From Caballeronia cordobensis (GTDB taxonomy: Bacteria > Pseudomonadota > Gammaproteobacteria > Burkholderiales > Burkholderiaceae): a stretch of DNA of 64,000 nucleotides. Position 1 is the first letter of the stretch, and the number at the start of each line of letters is the position of its first letter. The stretch spans positions 124,001-188,000 of the forward strand of contig NZ_FCNY02000004.1 of NCBI RefSeq assembly GCF_001544575.2, read 5' to 3'. The notes under the pieces were generated by a model. That model made no database searches, had not been told where the DNA came from, and was given only the letters and a program-made list of their open reading frames with translations. Shown one piece after another: positions 50,402-59,606 of this stretch. A program made the position numbers and the translations under genes.

Positions 50402-51172
50402 GTGCGCGAAACGACGGAGAGTTCAGCCGATGCGAAGGAGGCGTCCAGCGGCGTCGCGGTGCTGGATCGCGCTTTCGCGATCCTCAACGCCTTCGGTTCG
50501 AACGACGATCGACTGACGCTCACGGAACTGTCGCGCCGGACTGGCTTGTACAAAAGCACGGTCCTGCGGCTGCTGGGCGCGCTGGAGCATGGCGGCTACA
50601 TCAGAAAGCTGAGCGACGGGCAGTACGCCGTCGGTCATCAGCCGTTACGGCTTGCGACGCTGTATCAACGGTCTTTTCAGGTTGGTCCTGTCGTGGAGCC
50701 GCTGCTTCAGCAGTTGAGCCGCGAACTGGGCGAAACGGCATCCTTCTACGTGCGTCAGGGCGATCATCGGCTGGTGCTGTACCGCGTCGAGCCAACGAGA
50801 AGCGTGAGAGTGTCGATCCGGATCGGCGAGGAGTTCGCGATCGATAAAGGCGCGTCCGGGAAGGTGCTGCTCGCCTTCACGGAACCCGGCGATTCGAGGT
50901 GGGACGACGTACGCGGGCAGTTGTGGGCGGTCTCGTATGGCGAACGCGATCCGGAGACGGCTTCCGCTTCCGTACCCGTGTTCGACTCGACCGGCGCGTT
51001 GCTGGGCGCGCTGACTTTGTCCGGCCCACGCGGAAGATTCGACGATGCGTCGACGATCGACGCGGCTTTGAAGATGCTGCTGGATAGCGCGCGACGCGCG
51101 ACGGTCGCTCTCGGCGGACAGGGAGCCCGGTACGATGCGAGCATCGCCAGGTTCGATCGTCCTCCTCAATGA
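50402..51172 (+). CDS. IclR-family transcriptional regulator
   Basis: This 256-residue protein has a GTG start behind GGGGAGAG. The HTH is LTELSRRTGLYKSTVLRLLGALEHGGYIRK; the effector domain has VRVSIRIGEEFAIDKGASGKVLLAF and ASASVPVFDSTGALLGALTLSGP. It is divergent from the HMGL/CaiB/MFS/amidohydrolase operon across 163 bp that carry several dyads. Local repression of that operon is the straightforward inference. Confidence 0.87.
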   Translation: MRETTESSADAKEASSGVAVLDRAFAILNAFGSNDDRLTLTELSRRTGLYKSTVLRLLGALEHGGYIRKLSDGQYAVGHQPLRLATLYQRSFQVGPVVEPLLQQLSRELGETASFYVRQGDHRLVLYRVEPTRSVRVSIRIGEEFAIDKGASGKVLLAFTEPGDSRWDDVRGQLWAVSYGERDPETASASVPVFDSTGALLGALTLSGPRGRFDDASTIDAALKMLLDSARRATVALGGQGARYDASIARFDRPPQ

Positions 51173-51195
51173 GGCTTCGGGCTGCGCATCGCTAG

Positions 51196-52089
51196 CTAGC
51201 GCCCATTCCCGCCCGGCACGAAGCGGCGGGCGCGAATCCATTTCGTCGCGACCCACTTTTCGCCCGAACGCAACGGCGTGCTCGCATGCAGGGACGCGGG
51301 ATCGCACACCCCCGCGCGGTTGCAGTACTCGAAATATAAGGCCTGGCCGCGACGCGGCACGACCGAACAGCCCACTTGCGGAAACACCGTCTCGCCACCG
51401 CCCTCGACATCGTTCAGATACATGAGCAAGGTGCCGATGCGTTGCCCGCTGCGCGCAATCGACTCGCGATTCATCTCGTTGCCAGCCACCAGATAATCGA
51501 CATGCGGCGTCGACTCGGCGCCCGGCTGGTAGCGCAATAACTGCAGCCCTTCGCCGTTTTCCGCGGCGAGACCGGTGAGCGCGGCGATCCGCATTTCGAG
51601 GCGCGCCACCAGCGGCGTCTCCGCCAGACGAAAGAACGTGCCGTCGCTGCTGCGATGACCGGCGGCAACGTCACGGCCGGTCACAGGATCGACCACGGTC
51701 GAGCGCGACAGACGCGGTCGCGCAAGGGCGATCAACTGGTCGCATTCGCTGCCCGTGAGGAACTCGTCGAGCAGGACGGCAGCCGGGCGCTGCAATCGCG
51801 CGATCACGCGCGTCTTGCGCTCGGCCAGCTGGATGGATGGCCCCACAGGCACCCGCAGCGGATCCGGCTCGAAAGCAATAACGGGCGCGCCGAGGTCCAG
51901 CGTGTCGCCCGGCATGGGCACGCCATAGAGAAAAGCGGCCGCAACCGCATCGACCATGGCCGAAGACAGCTCCATCGAATTGTTTCGGCTGGCCAGATCG
52001 CGCTTGAGATGGTCGGGCTGCACGCCGCGCGTGAGGTTCAGGGCGATCCAGTCGCGCACCGGGGCAGGGAAATCGACGGTCAGGGGCAT
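51196..52089 (-). CDS. 2OG-Fe(II) oxygenase, prolyl-4-hydroxylase type
   Basis: The 297-residue protein has a C-terminal P4H-alpha-type domain. The iron ligands are His196 and Asp198 in TPHVDYL and His268 in SLHASTP; Lys278 in GEKWVATKW binds 2-oxoglutarate. GGGETVFPQVG is the usual double-stranded helix segment. The N-terminal about 100 residues are less conserved. Bacterial relatives hydroxylate protein or peptide prolines (for example in EF-Tu), but the target here is unknown. It is 8 bp downstream of the exported hypothetical gene. Confidence 0.85.
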   Translation of the reverse strand: MPLTVDFPAPVRDWIALNLTRGVQPDHLKRDLASRNNSMELSSAMVDAVAAAFLYGVPMPGDTLDLGAPVIAFEPDPLRVPVGPSIQLAERKTRVIARLQRPAAVLLDEFLTGSECDQLIALARPRLSRSTVVDPVTGRDVAAGHRSSDGTFFRLAETPLVARLEMRIAALTGLAAENGEGLQLLRYQPGAESTPHVDYLVAGNEMNRESIARSGQRIGTLLMYLNDVEGGGETVFPQVGCSVVPRRGQALYFEYCNRAGVCDPASLHASTPLRSGEKWVATKWIRARRFVPGGNGR

Positions 52090-52097
52090 AGGTTATG

Positions 52098-52766
52098 TCA
52101 GCGCGGGAAGATCTCGTCGGCGACCCAGCCGTCGCGCGTGAGATGCATGCCTTCGCGCAACTGCTGCGTGCCCTCGCCCTCGATCACGCGCTGCACCATG
52201 GGGAACACGCGCAAGAAGGAAGGGTCCCGCGCCCATCGTGCGGGCTCGATCTTGTACGTGTAGAGCACGGACGTCATCGTGTCGCCGTCGCGCTGAACCG
52301 GTTTTTCCCAGCCGACCACCTTATCGAGCGTGAGCGTCGCTACGCAGAAATCGGCGGGATGCGTGACGCGGGTCGTCCCCGTCGCGGTGACTTCGGGAAT
52401 ATGCAGATAGTATTTCTCGCCTTCACTCGTCAACGAGTATTGACGCGCATGGGCGATCAGTTTCTTGCCCCCGTCTTTGCCCTGCACGGTCATGTCCTTC
52501 CCCGTGACGAGGCCGAGCTTTTCGAGTACGGGCATCTGCAACGAATCGTTCGTGCGTGCGGCCTTGTCCGCATCGATCACATAGACGGGCCAGTTGTATT
52601 TCCCGAGACACAGGTGCCCCCGCTTCGCGAGAAAATCGTTGACGGCGCTAGTGAAATTATCGCGATTGGCTTCCTGAAGATGGCTCGTGTCGCGGGTGGC
52701 CGCATTGACGTGCATCGATACGGAAAGCGTGACGGCAAGCAGAACAGCGAAGACAGGTCGAATCAT
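52098..52766 (-). CDS. Exported hypothetical protein
   Basis: The protein has 222 residues from the ATG at 52766, with a clear signal peptide (MIRPVFAVLLAVTLSVSMHV, cleavage near VNA). The mature part is soluble, with two cysteines (one in GHLCLGKYNWPVYV, one in HPADFCVATLTLD) that could form a disulfide. No family is recognised with confidence. It precedes the P4H-like gene by 8 bp and follows the di-haem peroxidase gene by 80 bp. An upstream in-frame start at 52859 would remove the signal-peptide character. Confidence 0.65.
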   Translation of the reverse strand: MIRPVFAVLLAVTLSVSMHVNAATRDTSHLQEANRDNFTSAVNDFLAKRGHLCLGKYNWPVYVIDADKAARTNDSLQMPVLEKLGLVTGKDMTVQGKDGGKKLIAHARQYSLTSEGEKYYLHIPEVTATGTTRVTHPADFCVATLTLDKVVGWEKPVQRDGDTMTSVLYTYKIEPARWARDPSFLRVFPMVQRVIEGEGTQQLREGMHLTRDGWVADEIFPR

Positions 52767-52809
52767 GAATAGAAGAACACAAGAAAATAGATGAATGTTT
52801 GCGTGGTCC

Positions 52810-52832
52810 GTCCGGCCTTTGCCGGGCCGGAC
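52810..52832 (-). terminator. Hairpin after di-haem peroxidase gene
   Basis: GTCCGGCC-N7-GGCCGGAC lies 15 bp beyond the peroxidase stop. No U-run follows, so it is a weak or Rho-assisted terminator at best. Confidence 0.45.
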
Positions 52833-52846
52833 CGTGCCCGCTTCGA

Positions 52847-54313
52847 TCAGTTCACGCAATCGCCGGAACTCGCTGCCTGCGCCGGCTGCTGATAGCCGTC
52901 GCTGAGCGTCTTGAGAAAGCAGATCAGGTCGGACACGTCCTTCTGCGTGAGCTGGGTCGCGCCGTGAAAGGGCCGCGCTTTCGCACCGTCCGCCGCGGTT
53001 GCACCGCCGGCATCGGTCTGGCCTTGCCCCATCGGCAATTCCTCGTCGATGTTGCCTTGATACGCCGCGGGCAGGTCGTTGAACCGGTTGATCTTCGCGC
53101 CCGGCGTATAGGTCGGCTGAAGCGCGAAACCCGGATTGTTGACGACCGCGCCGCTGCCCCCCGTCGACGGATACCAGAACTCCGGGTTCGTATCGCGCGT
53201 GTTGTAGAAGTTCACGACCTGCACCAACGAATGGAATACACCGTTATGAAAGAACGCGTTGCGCGACGCCACGTTGCGCAGCGTCGGCACCTTGAAGCGC
53301 CCGCAGTACGGGTCCGGCACGTTCACGCCCGTGAGCGGATCCGGTCCCGCGCCGCTCGTGGCCGTGCCGGGAACATGGAGCGTCGCGTAGGGTCCGCACA
53401 GCCCCATGTCGATGAACGATGCGTTCGCGTTGGCCGGAATCGGATCGGGGTTATTCGGAATCGACGCATCGTTGCGCGGCGCGCCGATCGCCTGATACGT
53501 GAAGTCGGTCATCAGTCCGACCGAGCCGTGAAAGTTCGCGCCCACGAAGTGGCAGGCCGCGCAACCGGCGCCGTTGGTCGTGTCGTTGAAAAGCTGGAGA
53601 CCGTGCAGCTCGGCGGCTGTCAGCGTGCCGCCGATCTTGTTGCCGAGGTAAAGGTCGAACTTGCTCGAATACGGCGCGAACGACGGGTCCTCGATCTGAT
53701 ACTGCTGGAGCGCGTCGCCGATATCGTTGAAGGTGGTCGTCGTGTCGCCGAACACCGCCTGGCCGTAGACCTGCTGGAACAGCGCGGCGTACGGCGCGCT
53801 TCGCACGGCCTTGACGACCGCATCCGGCGAGCTGTTGTTCATCTCGATCGGATTCAGGAGCGGCAGCGCAGGCTGCGTCGCGAGCGAGGTCGCCCGGCCG
53901 TCCCACATGAAACCGCCGCCGGGCGCGTTCTGCGTCACGCCATCGGGGTTGTCGGCATTGTCGTCGTAGGGCGGCGTCATCGACTTGTAGCGCAGCGACG
54001 GCACCGCGCGCACGCCCGCCTGCGCCGGATCGGAGCCAAGCTGCACCGACAGGCTGTTCGGCGGACCGTAGGCAAAAGCCGGGTCGTGGCAGCTGGCGCA
54101 CGCCATGTTCTTGTTGCCCGACAGGCCCTTGTCGAAGAAGATCTTCTCGCCGAGCTGCGCTTTCGCGCTCAACGTCGATGCCGCCGGGGCGCTTGCCTGC
54201 ACCGGGGCCGAAGCGCCGGACGCCGCCGATGTCCCGTTGTCGGACGAACTGCCCCCGCAAGCGGCGAGCATGAGAGTAGTGCAACAGAGTGCAGCGAGAA
54301 ATAGCTTACGCAT
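52847..54313 (-). CDS. Di-haem cytochrome c peroxidase-like lipoprotein
   Basis: This 488-residue lipoprotein (signal MRKLFLAALCCTTLMLAACG) has two haem-c sites, CASCH in the N-half and CAACH in the middle. The CCP/MauG-type context follows: LGEKIFFDKGLSGNKNMACASCHDP, VPTLRNVASRNAFFHNGVFHSL and VSDLICFLKTLSDGY. Insertions make it longer than typical peroxidases. It probably reduces H2O2 or performs a MauG-like oxidation in the periplasm. It is downstream of the phosphoesterase gene, separated by a hairpin region. Confidence 0.87.
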   Translation of the reverse strand: MRKLFLAALCCTTLMLAACGGSSSDNGTSAASGASAPVQASAPAASTLSAKAQLGEKIFFDKGLSGNKNMACASCHDPAFAYGPPNSLSVQLGSDPAQAGVRAVPSLRYKSMTPPYDDNADNPDGVTQNAPGGGFMWDGRATSLATQPALPLLNPIEMNNSSPDAVVKAVRSAPYAALFQQVYGQAVFGDTTTTFNDIGDALQQYQIEDPSFAPYSSKFDLYLGNKIGGTLTAAELHGLQLFNDTTNGAGCAACHFVGANFHGSVGLMTDFTYQAIGAPRNDASIPNNPDPIPANANASFIDMGLCGPYATLHVPGTATSGAGPDPLTGVNVPDPYCGRFKVPTLRNVASRNAFFHNGVFHSLVQVVNFYNTRDTNPEFWYPSTGGSGAVVNNPGFALQPTYTPGAKINRFNDLPAAYQGNIDEELPMGQGQTDAGGATAADGAKARPFHGATQLTQKDVSDLICFLKTLSDGYQQPAQAASSGDCVN

Positions 54314-54399
54314 GGCGGATGTCGTCTTCTGGCCGATGTTTCGATACGTTTGCCGGGGAACCGGCCGGCCGGAAAGCTGGAAGGATGCTTAAAGAAGTC

Positions 54400-54425
54400 G
54401 CCGGGTGACGCGCGCGCCACCCGGC
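54400..54425 (-). terminator. Rho-independent-type hairpin after phosphoesterase gene
   Basis: GCCGGGTG-N10-CACCCGGC is followed on the minus strand by GACTTCTTT. A second hairpin, GGGAAAG/CTTTCCC, lies at 54446-54467. The pair follows the phosphoesterase stop at 54482. Confidence 0.6.
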
Positions 54426-54481
54426 ATGCCAACGCGGATTTCCGAGGGAAAGAGCGAGCCCTTTCCCCTTCGGCACGCGCC

Positions 54482-56827
54482 TTACTTGACCGCCCAGATG
54501 TTGGTCTGGGTCTTGTCCGGACCCGGCTGGCGGTTGGCTTCCTGCGTACCGATGATGTCAGCCGGATTCAGCCGCTGCGTGTAGCCGGCCGGCGTGATGT
54601 ACGCATGGTTCATCGGGCGCACCGAATCGAAGTGCGTATCGGCGCTGCCGGCGAGTTCCGGCAGGTTCAGGACGTTGGCCGTGATGAACTTCTCCGTGTA
54701 CTTCGAACGGCCGATGTACGTGAACTCCTGGCCCGGCGCCGGATCGGCAAGCTGGAACATGTCCTGCAGCGTGCGAACGAACGAGAAGTGGCTGTACGCG
54801 TCGCTATCCTGAACGCCTTGCGGACCGTGGTTCGTGACCACGCCAAAGATCGAATTGCCGTGACCGTGATTCCCGTGGTTGTAGACCGTGGTGGTCACCG
54901 GGGAATACTTGCCGTTCGAATACGTGAGCGGTTCCGCGCCACTGGTCTGCGACGGATTCCAGCCGCAGCACGACGTCGAACTGCCTTCGCCTTCGTCGAA
55001 CATCACGACGATCGCGACCTGGCGGTTCGGGTTGTTCCAGATCGGCGAGGACTGGATCTTCGTCACGACTTGCTGGACATAGGCGTCACCGCGCTTCACC
55101 AGCGCGTCGCCGGTGCAGGTCGCATCGCTGCCCGTGCCGTGCATGTCGTCGCACTGGTCGGGAACGACGAAGTTGATCGCGCCGATATCGCCGTTCTTCA
55201 GGTCCGTGCCGAACTGATCGTAGTCGTAGCCCGCGGGAATGGGGTAGACGGACGTGCTCTGCATCGCCGTGGCGTACTGCGTACCGAAGATCGTCCGGTT
55301 GCTGGCGTAGAACTCCGGCAGCGAGCGCGCGGTCTGGTAGGCCATGCCCGGATGATGCTTGGTCTTGTAGAGCGCCGAAGGCATCGCCATGGGCGCGCTG
55401 GTCAGACCTGCGGTCACGGTTCCCGCCAGGCCCTTGTAACCGGCCACCACGGCGGGGTCGGCGATGCTGTCGGCACGCACGTCCTGTCCGGGGTTCATCG
55501 ACTCGCTATAGGTGCGCCACGAGAGGCCCGCGGCCGAGAGCTGCGTGAACAGGTTCGACGCGACGATGTTATGCGCCGCGTCCGCACCGACCGGGCACTT
55601 GCCATAGCCCGACAGATTGCCCTTGCTGTTGTCCGGGACGGCCGGCAACGCCACGAGGGGCTGCCCGTCCGACGCCTTGCCGCCCGCGAAAGCGGTGTCC
55701 TTGAGCGCGGATGCATCCATGCCGCAGCCCCACCAGTTGTCGTCGGTGATGCCCCAGTCGTCCGCGCCGCCGAGCGCCGTGTAGTTCGGCTCCGACGGGT
55801 TGCCCGTCGAATAGTAGGTCGTCGCCTGATTCCACTTGCCGGTGCTGAAGTCCAGGTTGCCGGCGATATACGGTGCGTCGCCGGAACCTTCGATACCGAT
55901 CGTGCCTTTCGCCGTCGTGCCGATCGAGCGGTTCTCGAGCATGACGATGAACACGGCGTCGTAGCGCGGAATGCCTTCGAGGTTGAACGCAGCCTGTTGC
56001 GCCTGGGCGAACGTGATGGGCGCCTGAGTCTGGTTCGTCTTGACTGCCGTCGCCGTCGAGACGCCCGCCGCGCCGATCAGCGACGGGTCGCCGCCCGCCA
56101 TCGCGAGGTTGTCCGGATAAAGATCGCCGCGATCGAGCTTGGTGGCCGCATAGGCGTAACGGCTCGTGAGCGCATTGTCTTCATAGAGAATGGCCGACTG
56201 TTCCGCACCCGAGAGCTTGTTCACGTCGGCGAGCACGTCGGCGGCAGGCACGGTCGCCTGCAGTGCCGCGACGCCCGGGCCGCTCAGGCGCGTGGCGAGG
56301 TTCGCCTTCTCGGTCGCGTAGTCGCTGCCGTTCGCTTCGACGAGGCGTTGCACTTCGGTCGACATCGGGCTGATCACGACGTTCGCCGCGCCCTGGTCGG
56401 CGATTTGCGCAGCCGAGGCACGCAGGATCAGATGGCTCGCAACGGCGGTCCCGCTGGCCGAATTGCTCGCCTTGTTACCGATATCGGCGAGCAACTGGCC
56501 GCTCGCGGAAGCATCGACCTTCAACGCGAACTTGCCTTGCGCGTCGGTCGTGGCGGTGACTTCCGAGTCGTCGCACTTGCCGTTGCTGTTGGCGTCGACG
56601 CACACCGTGGCGCCGCTGTAATAGCCCGCCTTGATGACCGGGTCGCCCGTGGCGCTGCCCGGCGCAAACGCCGTCGCGGCGACTACGCCGGACAACGTCT
56701 TGCTCGCGGGTGCGCTGGAACCTGACGACGCCGTGGTCGAATCGCTGCCGCCGCAGGCGGCCAGCGTACACGCCATCGCAAGGGATGTGAGAACAAGGGG
56801 AATGCGTTGCTTCGAGCTGACTGACAT
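54482..56827 (-). CDS. Phosphoesterase-family lipoprotein (acid phosphatase/phospholipase C superfamily)
   Basis: The protein has 781 residues from the ATG at 56827, with a lipoprotein signal ending in LAACGG. An N-terminal domain with VCVDANSNGKCDDSE, a possible Ca-binding loop, leads to a phosphoesterase domain of the Pfam04185 kind: FIVMLENRS near residue 290, FDEGEG, HGNHGHGNS and YSHFSFVRTLQDMF. It probably hydrolyses a phosphoester at the cell surface or periplasm. The variant MLENRS differs from the common ENHSF. GTG at 56872 is an alternative start but would bury the signal. Confidence 0.83.
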   Translation of the reverse strand: MSVSSKQRIPLVLTSLAMACTLAACGGSDSTTASSGSSAPASKTLSGVVAATAFAPGSATGDPVIKAGYYSGATVCVDANSNGKCDDSEVTATTDAQGKFALKVDASASGQLLADIGNKASNSASGTAVASHLILRASAAQIADQGAANVVISPMSTEVQRLVEANGSDYATEKANLATRLSGPGVAALQATVPAADVLADVNKLSGAEQSAILYEDNALTSRYAYAATKLDRGDLYPDNLAMAGGDPSLIGAAGVSTATAVKTNQTQAPITFAQAQQAAFNLEGIPRYDAVFIVMLENRSIGTTAKGTIGIEGSGDAPYIAGNLDFSTGKWNQATTYYSTGNPSEPNYTALGGADDWGITDDNWWGCGMDASALKDTAFAGGKASDGQPLVALPAVPDNSKGNLSGYGKCPVGADAAHNIVASNLFTQLSAAGLSWRTYSESMNPGQDVRADSIADPAVVAGYKGLAGTVTAGLTSAPMAMPSALYKTKHHPGMAYQTARSLPEFYASNRTIFGTQYATAMQSTSVYPIPAGYDYDQFGTDLKNGDIGAINFVVPDQCDDMHGTGSDATCTGDALVKRGDAYVQQVVTKIQSSPIWNNPNRQVAIVVMFDEGEGSSTSCCGWNPSQTSGAEPLTYSNGKYSPVTTTVYNHGNHGHGNSIFGVVTNHGPQGVQDSDAYSHFSFVRTLQDMFQLADPAPGQEFTYIGRSKYTEKFITANVLNLPELAGSADTHFDSVRPMNHAYITPAGYTQRLNPADIIGTQEANRQPGPDKTQTNIWAVK

Positions 56828-56867
56828 TGTGGGGAACCCGGCTGGTTTGGAGAGCACTCTTGTTGTT

Positions 56868-56890
56868 TTCACGAGTAATGGACTCGTGAA
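56868..56890 (-). promoter_or_regulatory. Perfect 9-bp hairpin upstream of phosphoesterase gene
   Basis: TTCACGAGT-N5-ACTCGTGAA lies 41 bp upstream of the phosphoesterase start. It is either an operator or a leader hairpin. Confidence 0.5.
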
Positions 56891-57015
56891 TCTTTCTGCC
56901 GGCGGAATTATCAGACCCCTTCATGCATCTGCTGTGACTGCCTCCTTACGTTATATCGATGGCTTATTACATATTCCTTGAAGATTACGCGCGGTGATAG
57001 GTCGTTGAAATCGCA

Positions 57016-58263
57016 TCACGGCGTCTGCAATCCGCCATCCATCAAACGTGTCTGCGTCCAGAGCGTGACATTCGATTCGCACGGATACTTCGCCGCTTCG
57101 TTCTCGTCGAGGTCTACGCCCAGACCGGGCTTGTCATTCGCATAGACGTAGCCGCCGCGAAATTCGGGCAGGCCAGGGAAGACGTCGAGCAACGCGGCGC
57201 GCGGCCCTTTGAGTTCCTGGATCACGAAGTTCGGCGGCTCCGTGCCCGACCACTCCTGCACCCCGAAATTGCGCGATGTCAGGTCGATGTGGATATTCGC
57301 GGCATGCGCGAGCGGCGACATATCGCCCGGTCCATGCCATGCGGTTCGTACGCCGAATTGTTCCGCGAATATCTGCAGCTTGCGCCCCGCCGTGATGCCG
57401 CCGATCTGGCTCAGATGCACGCGAATAAAATCGATCAGCCGCTCGCTGATCAGGAAACGCCACTCATACGGGTTATTGAACAGCTCGCCCTGCGCGAGCG
57501 GCGTCGTCGTCTTGTCGCGAAGCTGGCGCATCCATTCGCCTTCTTCCAGCGCAATCGCATCTTCGAGGAAGAAGAGCTCGAACGGTTCGAGCTCGCGTGC
57601 AAAGCGGATCGCTTCCACCGGCTTCAATCGCTCATGCACGTCGTGACAAAGCTCGACATCGAAGCCGATCTTGCTGCGAATGCCATCGAACAACTTGAGC
57701 GTTTCGCGGATGTACTTGCGACTGTCGAGATAGATGCCGTCGGGCGCGCCCCGTGGCGCATGCGAGGGCGCGGAGCCGAATCCGCCGCCGCCGTAGCCTC
57801 CGCTCTGACAGCGAACATGCGTGATGCCCTGCTCGCGATAACGCTGGATGTTGTCGCACAGTTCGGCGAGATCGCGCCCGTCGGCATGACGGTAGATGGG
57901 CACGCCTTCGCGCACCTTGCCGGCGAAGAGCTGATACAAGGGCATGTTCGCCTGCTTGCCCTTGATATCCCATAGCGCCATGTCGATGCCGGAGATCGCA
58001 TTGTTCTCGATCGGCCCGTTGCGCCAGTAGGCGTTCTGGTGCATCAATTGCCAGAGTTCCTCGATCGCTTCGGCATTGCGCCCGATGAGCAGCGGCCGCA
58101 AATATTCTTCGATCAGGCATTTCACGGCGAGGTGCCGGTACGCGAAGGTCGCGCAGCCCAGCCCGTAGAGCCCATCCTGATTGGTCTCGATCTTGACGAC
58201 GACGAGATTGATGCCTTCAGGGGCAGTCAGGATGACTTTGATGTCGGTAATCAGAGTTGCCAT
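57016..58263 (-). CDS. Enolase-superfamily sugar-acid dehydratase (ManD/RspA type)
   Basis: This 415-residue enolase-superfamily enzyme has the ManD subgroup hallmarks: ENNAISGIDMALWDIKGKQANMPLYQLF, FDVELCHDVHERL (metal Asp and catalytic His), FLEDAI and AQGELFNN (metal Glu residues), and WHGPGDMSPLAHAAN. The subgroup dehydrates D-mannonate and/or D-gluconate, sometimes very slowly. It is 4 bp downstream of an MFS gene and followed by no further gene on its strand until 56827. With the gluconate-5-dehydrogenase-like SDR it forms a sugar-acid cassette. Confidence 0.87.
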   Translation of the reverse strand: MATLITDIKVILTAPEGINLVVVKIETNQDGLYGLGCATFAYRHLAVKCLIEEYLRPLLIGRNAEAIEELWQLMHQNAYWRNGPIENNAISGIDMALWDIKGKQANMPLYQLFAGKVREGVPIYRHADGRDLAELCDNIQRYREQGITHVRCQSGGYGGGGFGSAPSHAPRGAPDGIYLDSRKYIRETLKLFDGIRSKIGFDVELCHDVHERLKPVEAIRFARELEPFELFFLEDAIALEEGEWMRQLRDKTTTPLAQGELFNNPYEWRFLISERLIDFIRVHLSQIGGITAGRKLQIFAEQFGVRTAWHGPGDMSPLAHAANIHIDLTSRNFGVQEWSGTEPPNFVIQELKGPRAALLDVFPGLPEFRGGYVYANDKPGLGVDLDENEAAKYPCESNVTLWTQTRLMDGGLQTP

Positions 58264-58267
58264 TGCT

Positions 58268-59578
58268 TTATTTCGCGAGAGCCGAGGGAACGGATTTTTT
58301 GCCTGCGCTGCCGGATGGCGTCGAGCGTTCGCCCGAGTGCGCCGGCACGAGCATCATCAGAACGACGGAGGCAAAGAGCGCCGCGGCCATGAACGCGTAT
58401 GACGCCGCGGGGCTGCCGGTCGCACCGTTCAGATAGCCGACGACCCATGAACCGAGGAACGCGCCGAGCGCGCCGCTCGCGTTGATGAAGCCGATCGCGC
58501 CGCCAAGCACGTTGCTCGGGATCAGCTCCGGCACGAGCGCGAAGAACGGGCCGTATGGCGCATACATGGTCGCGCCTGCAATCACGAGCAGCGTGAACGA
58601 CAGCCAGAAGTTAGAGCTGCCGACAAGATAGGAACCGACGAACGCAATCGTGCCGATCAGCAGCAGCGGCCACACGAAGAGCTTGCGGTTGCGTGTCTTG
58701 TCGGAGAGCCAGGAGGCGAGCAGCATCAGCACGATGGCCGCGAGATAGGGCACGGCCGAGAGCCAGCCGACCGAGACGATATCGATCGCCGATGCCGACT
58801 TCAGAATGGACGGCAGCCACATGATGAAGCCGTATACGCCGACGCTCCACAGCGCATGGATCGCGCAGCACTTGAGGACGATCGACGAACGGAACGCCGC
58901 CTTGTAGTCGCGCACCGGCGCGATATGCGCCTGCTCCGCTTTCAGACGCGCATCGAGTTCGGCCTTCTCGGCGTCGCTCATCCACGGCGCGTCGGCGGGC
59001 TTGTCCTTCACTGTGAACCACCACACGATCGCCCATGCAATCGCCGGCACGCCTTCGATGATGAACATCTCGCGCCAGCCGAAGCTCTTGACGAGATAGC
59101 CCGACAGCACCGACATCCACAGCACCGTGACCGGATTGCCGAGAATGAGGAAGGTGTTCGCGCGAGAGCGCTCGGTGCGCGTGAACCAGCGGCTGATGTA
59201 CATCAGCATGGACGGCATCACGGCCGCTTCGACGATGCCGAGAATGAAGCGCAGCGCCATCAGCATCGGGATATTGCTCACCATGCCGGTGAGCGCCGCG
59301 CACGCGCCCCACAGCAGCAGGCTCGCGAAGATCAGCTTCTTGACGCTGTTTTTCTGCGCGTAGATCGCGCCGGGAATCTGAAACAGGCAATAGCCGAGGA
59401 AAAACAGCGAGCCGATCAGCGACGACGTGGCGTGCGTGATGCCGAGATCGCGGTCGATGCCCGCGGCGGCGGCGAATCCGTAGTTTGCGCGGTCCAGATA
59501 GGCGAGGCTGTAGGTGATGAAGATGATGGGCATGAGATACCACCATCTCTGCGGCGCCACGGTTTTGACGTGATCCAT
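58268..59578 (-). CDS. MFS transporter, ACS type (hexonate/hexuronate-like)
   Basis: The 436-residue transporter starts at the ATG at 59578 (MDHVKTVAPQRWWYLMPIIF). SLAYLDRANYGFAAAAGID is the ACS signature, and RFILGIVEAAVMPSMLMYISRWFTRTER is the usual helix 4-5 segment. CCGGAGACATC precedes the start. Its place between the SDR and ManD-type genes suggests sugar-acid uptake (gluconate, mannonate or a glucuronide-derived acid). Confidence 0.88.
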   Translation of the reverse strand: MDHVKTVAPQRWWYLMPIIFITYSLAYLDRANYGFAAAAGIDRDLGITHATSSLIGSLFFLGYCLFQIPGAIYAQKNSVKKLIFASLLLWGACAALTGMVSNIPMLMALRFILGIVEAAVMPSMLMYISRWFTRTERSRANTFLILGNPVTVLWMSVLSGYLVKSFGWREMFIIEGVPAIAWAIVWWFTVKDKPADAPWMSDAEKAELDARLKAEQAHIAPVRDYKAAFRSSIVLKCCAIHALWSVGVYGFIMWLPSILKSASAIDIVSVGWLSAVPYLAAIVLMLLASWLSDKTRNRKLFVWPLLLIGTIAFVGSYLVGSSNFWLSFTLLVIAGATMYAPYGPFFALVPELIPSNVLGGAIGFINASGALGAFLGSWVVGYLNGATGSPAASYAFMAAALFASVVLMMLVPAHSGERSTPSGSAGKKSVPSALAK

Positions 59579-59606
59579 GATGTCTCCGGAAATCGTATCG
59601 AGGTGA

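Noticed and set aside
54350..56725. A 791-codon plus-strand open frame antisense to the phosphoesterase gene
   Set aside because: Arg/Val-rich composition with no domain; the opposite strand encodes a lipoprotein with clear motifs.
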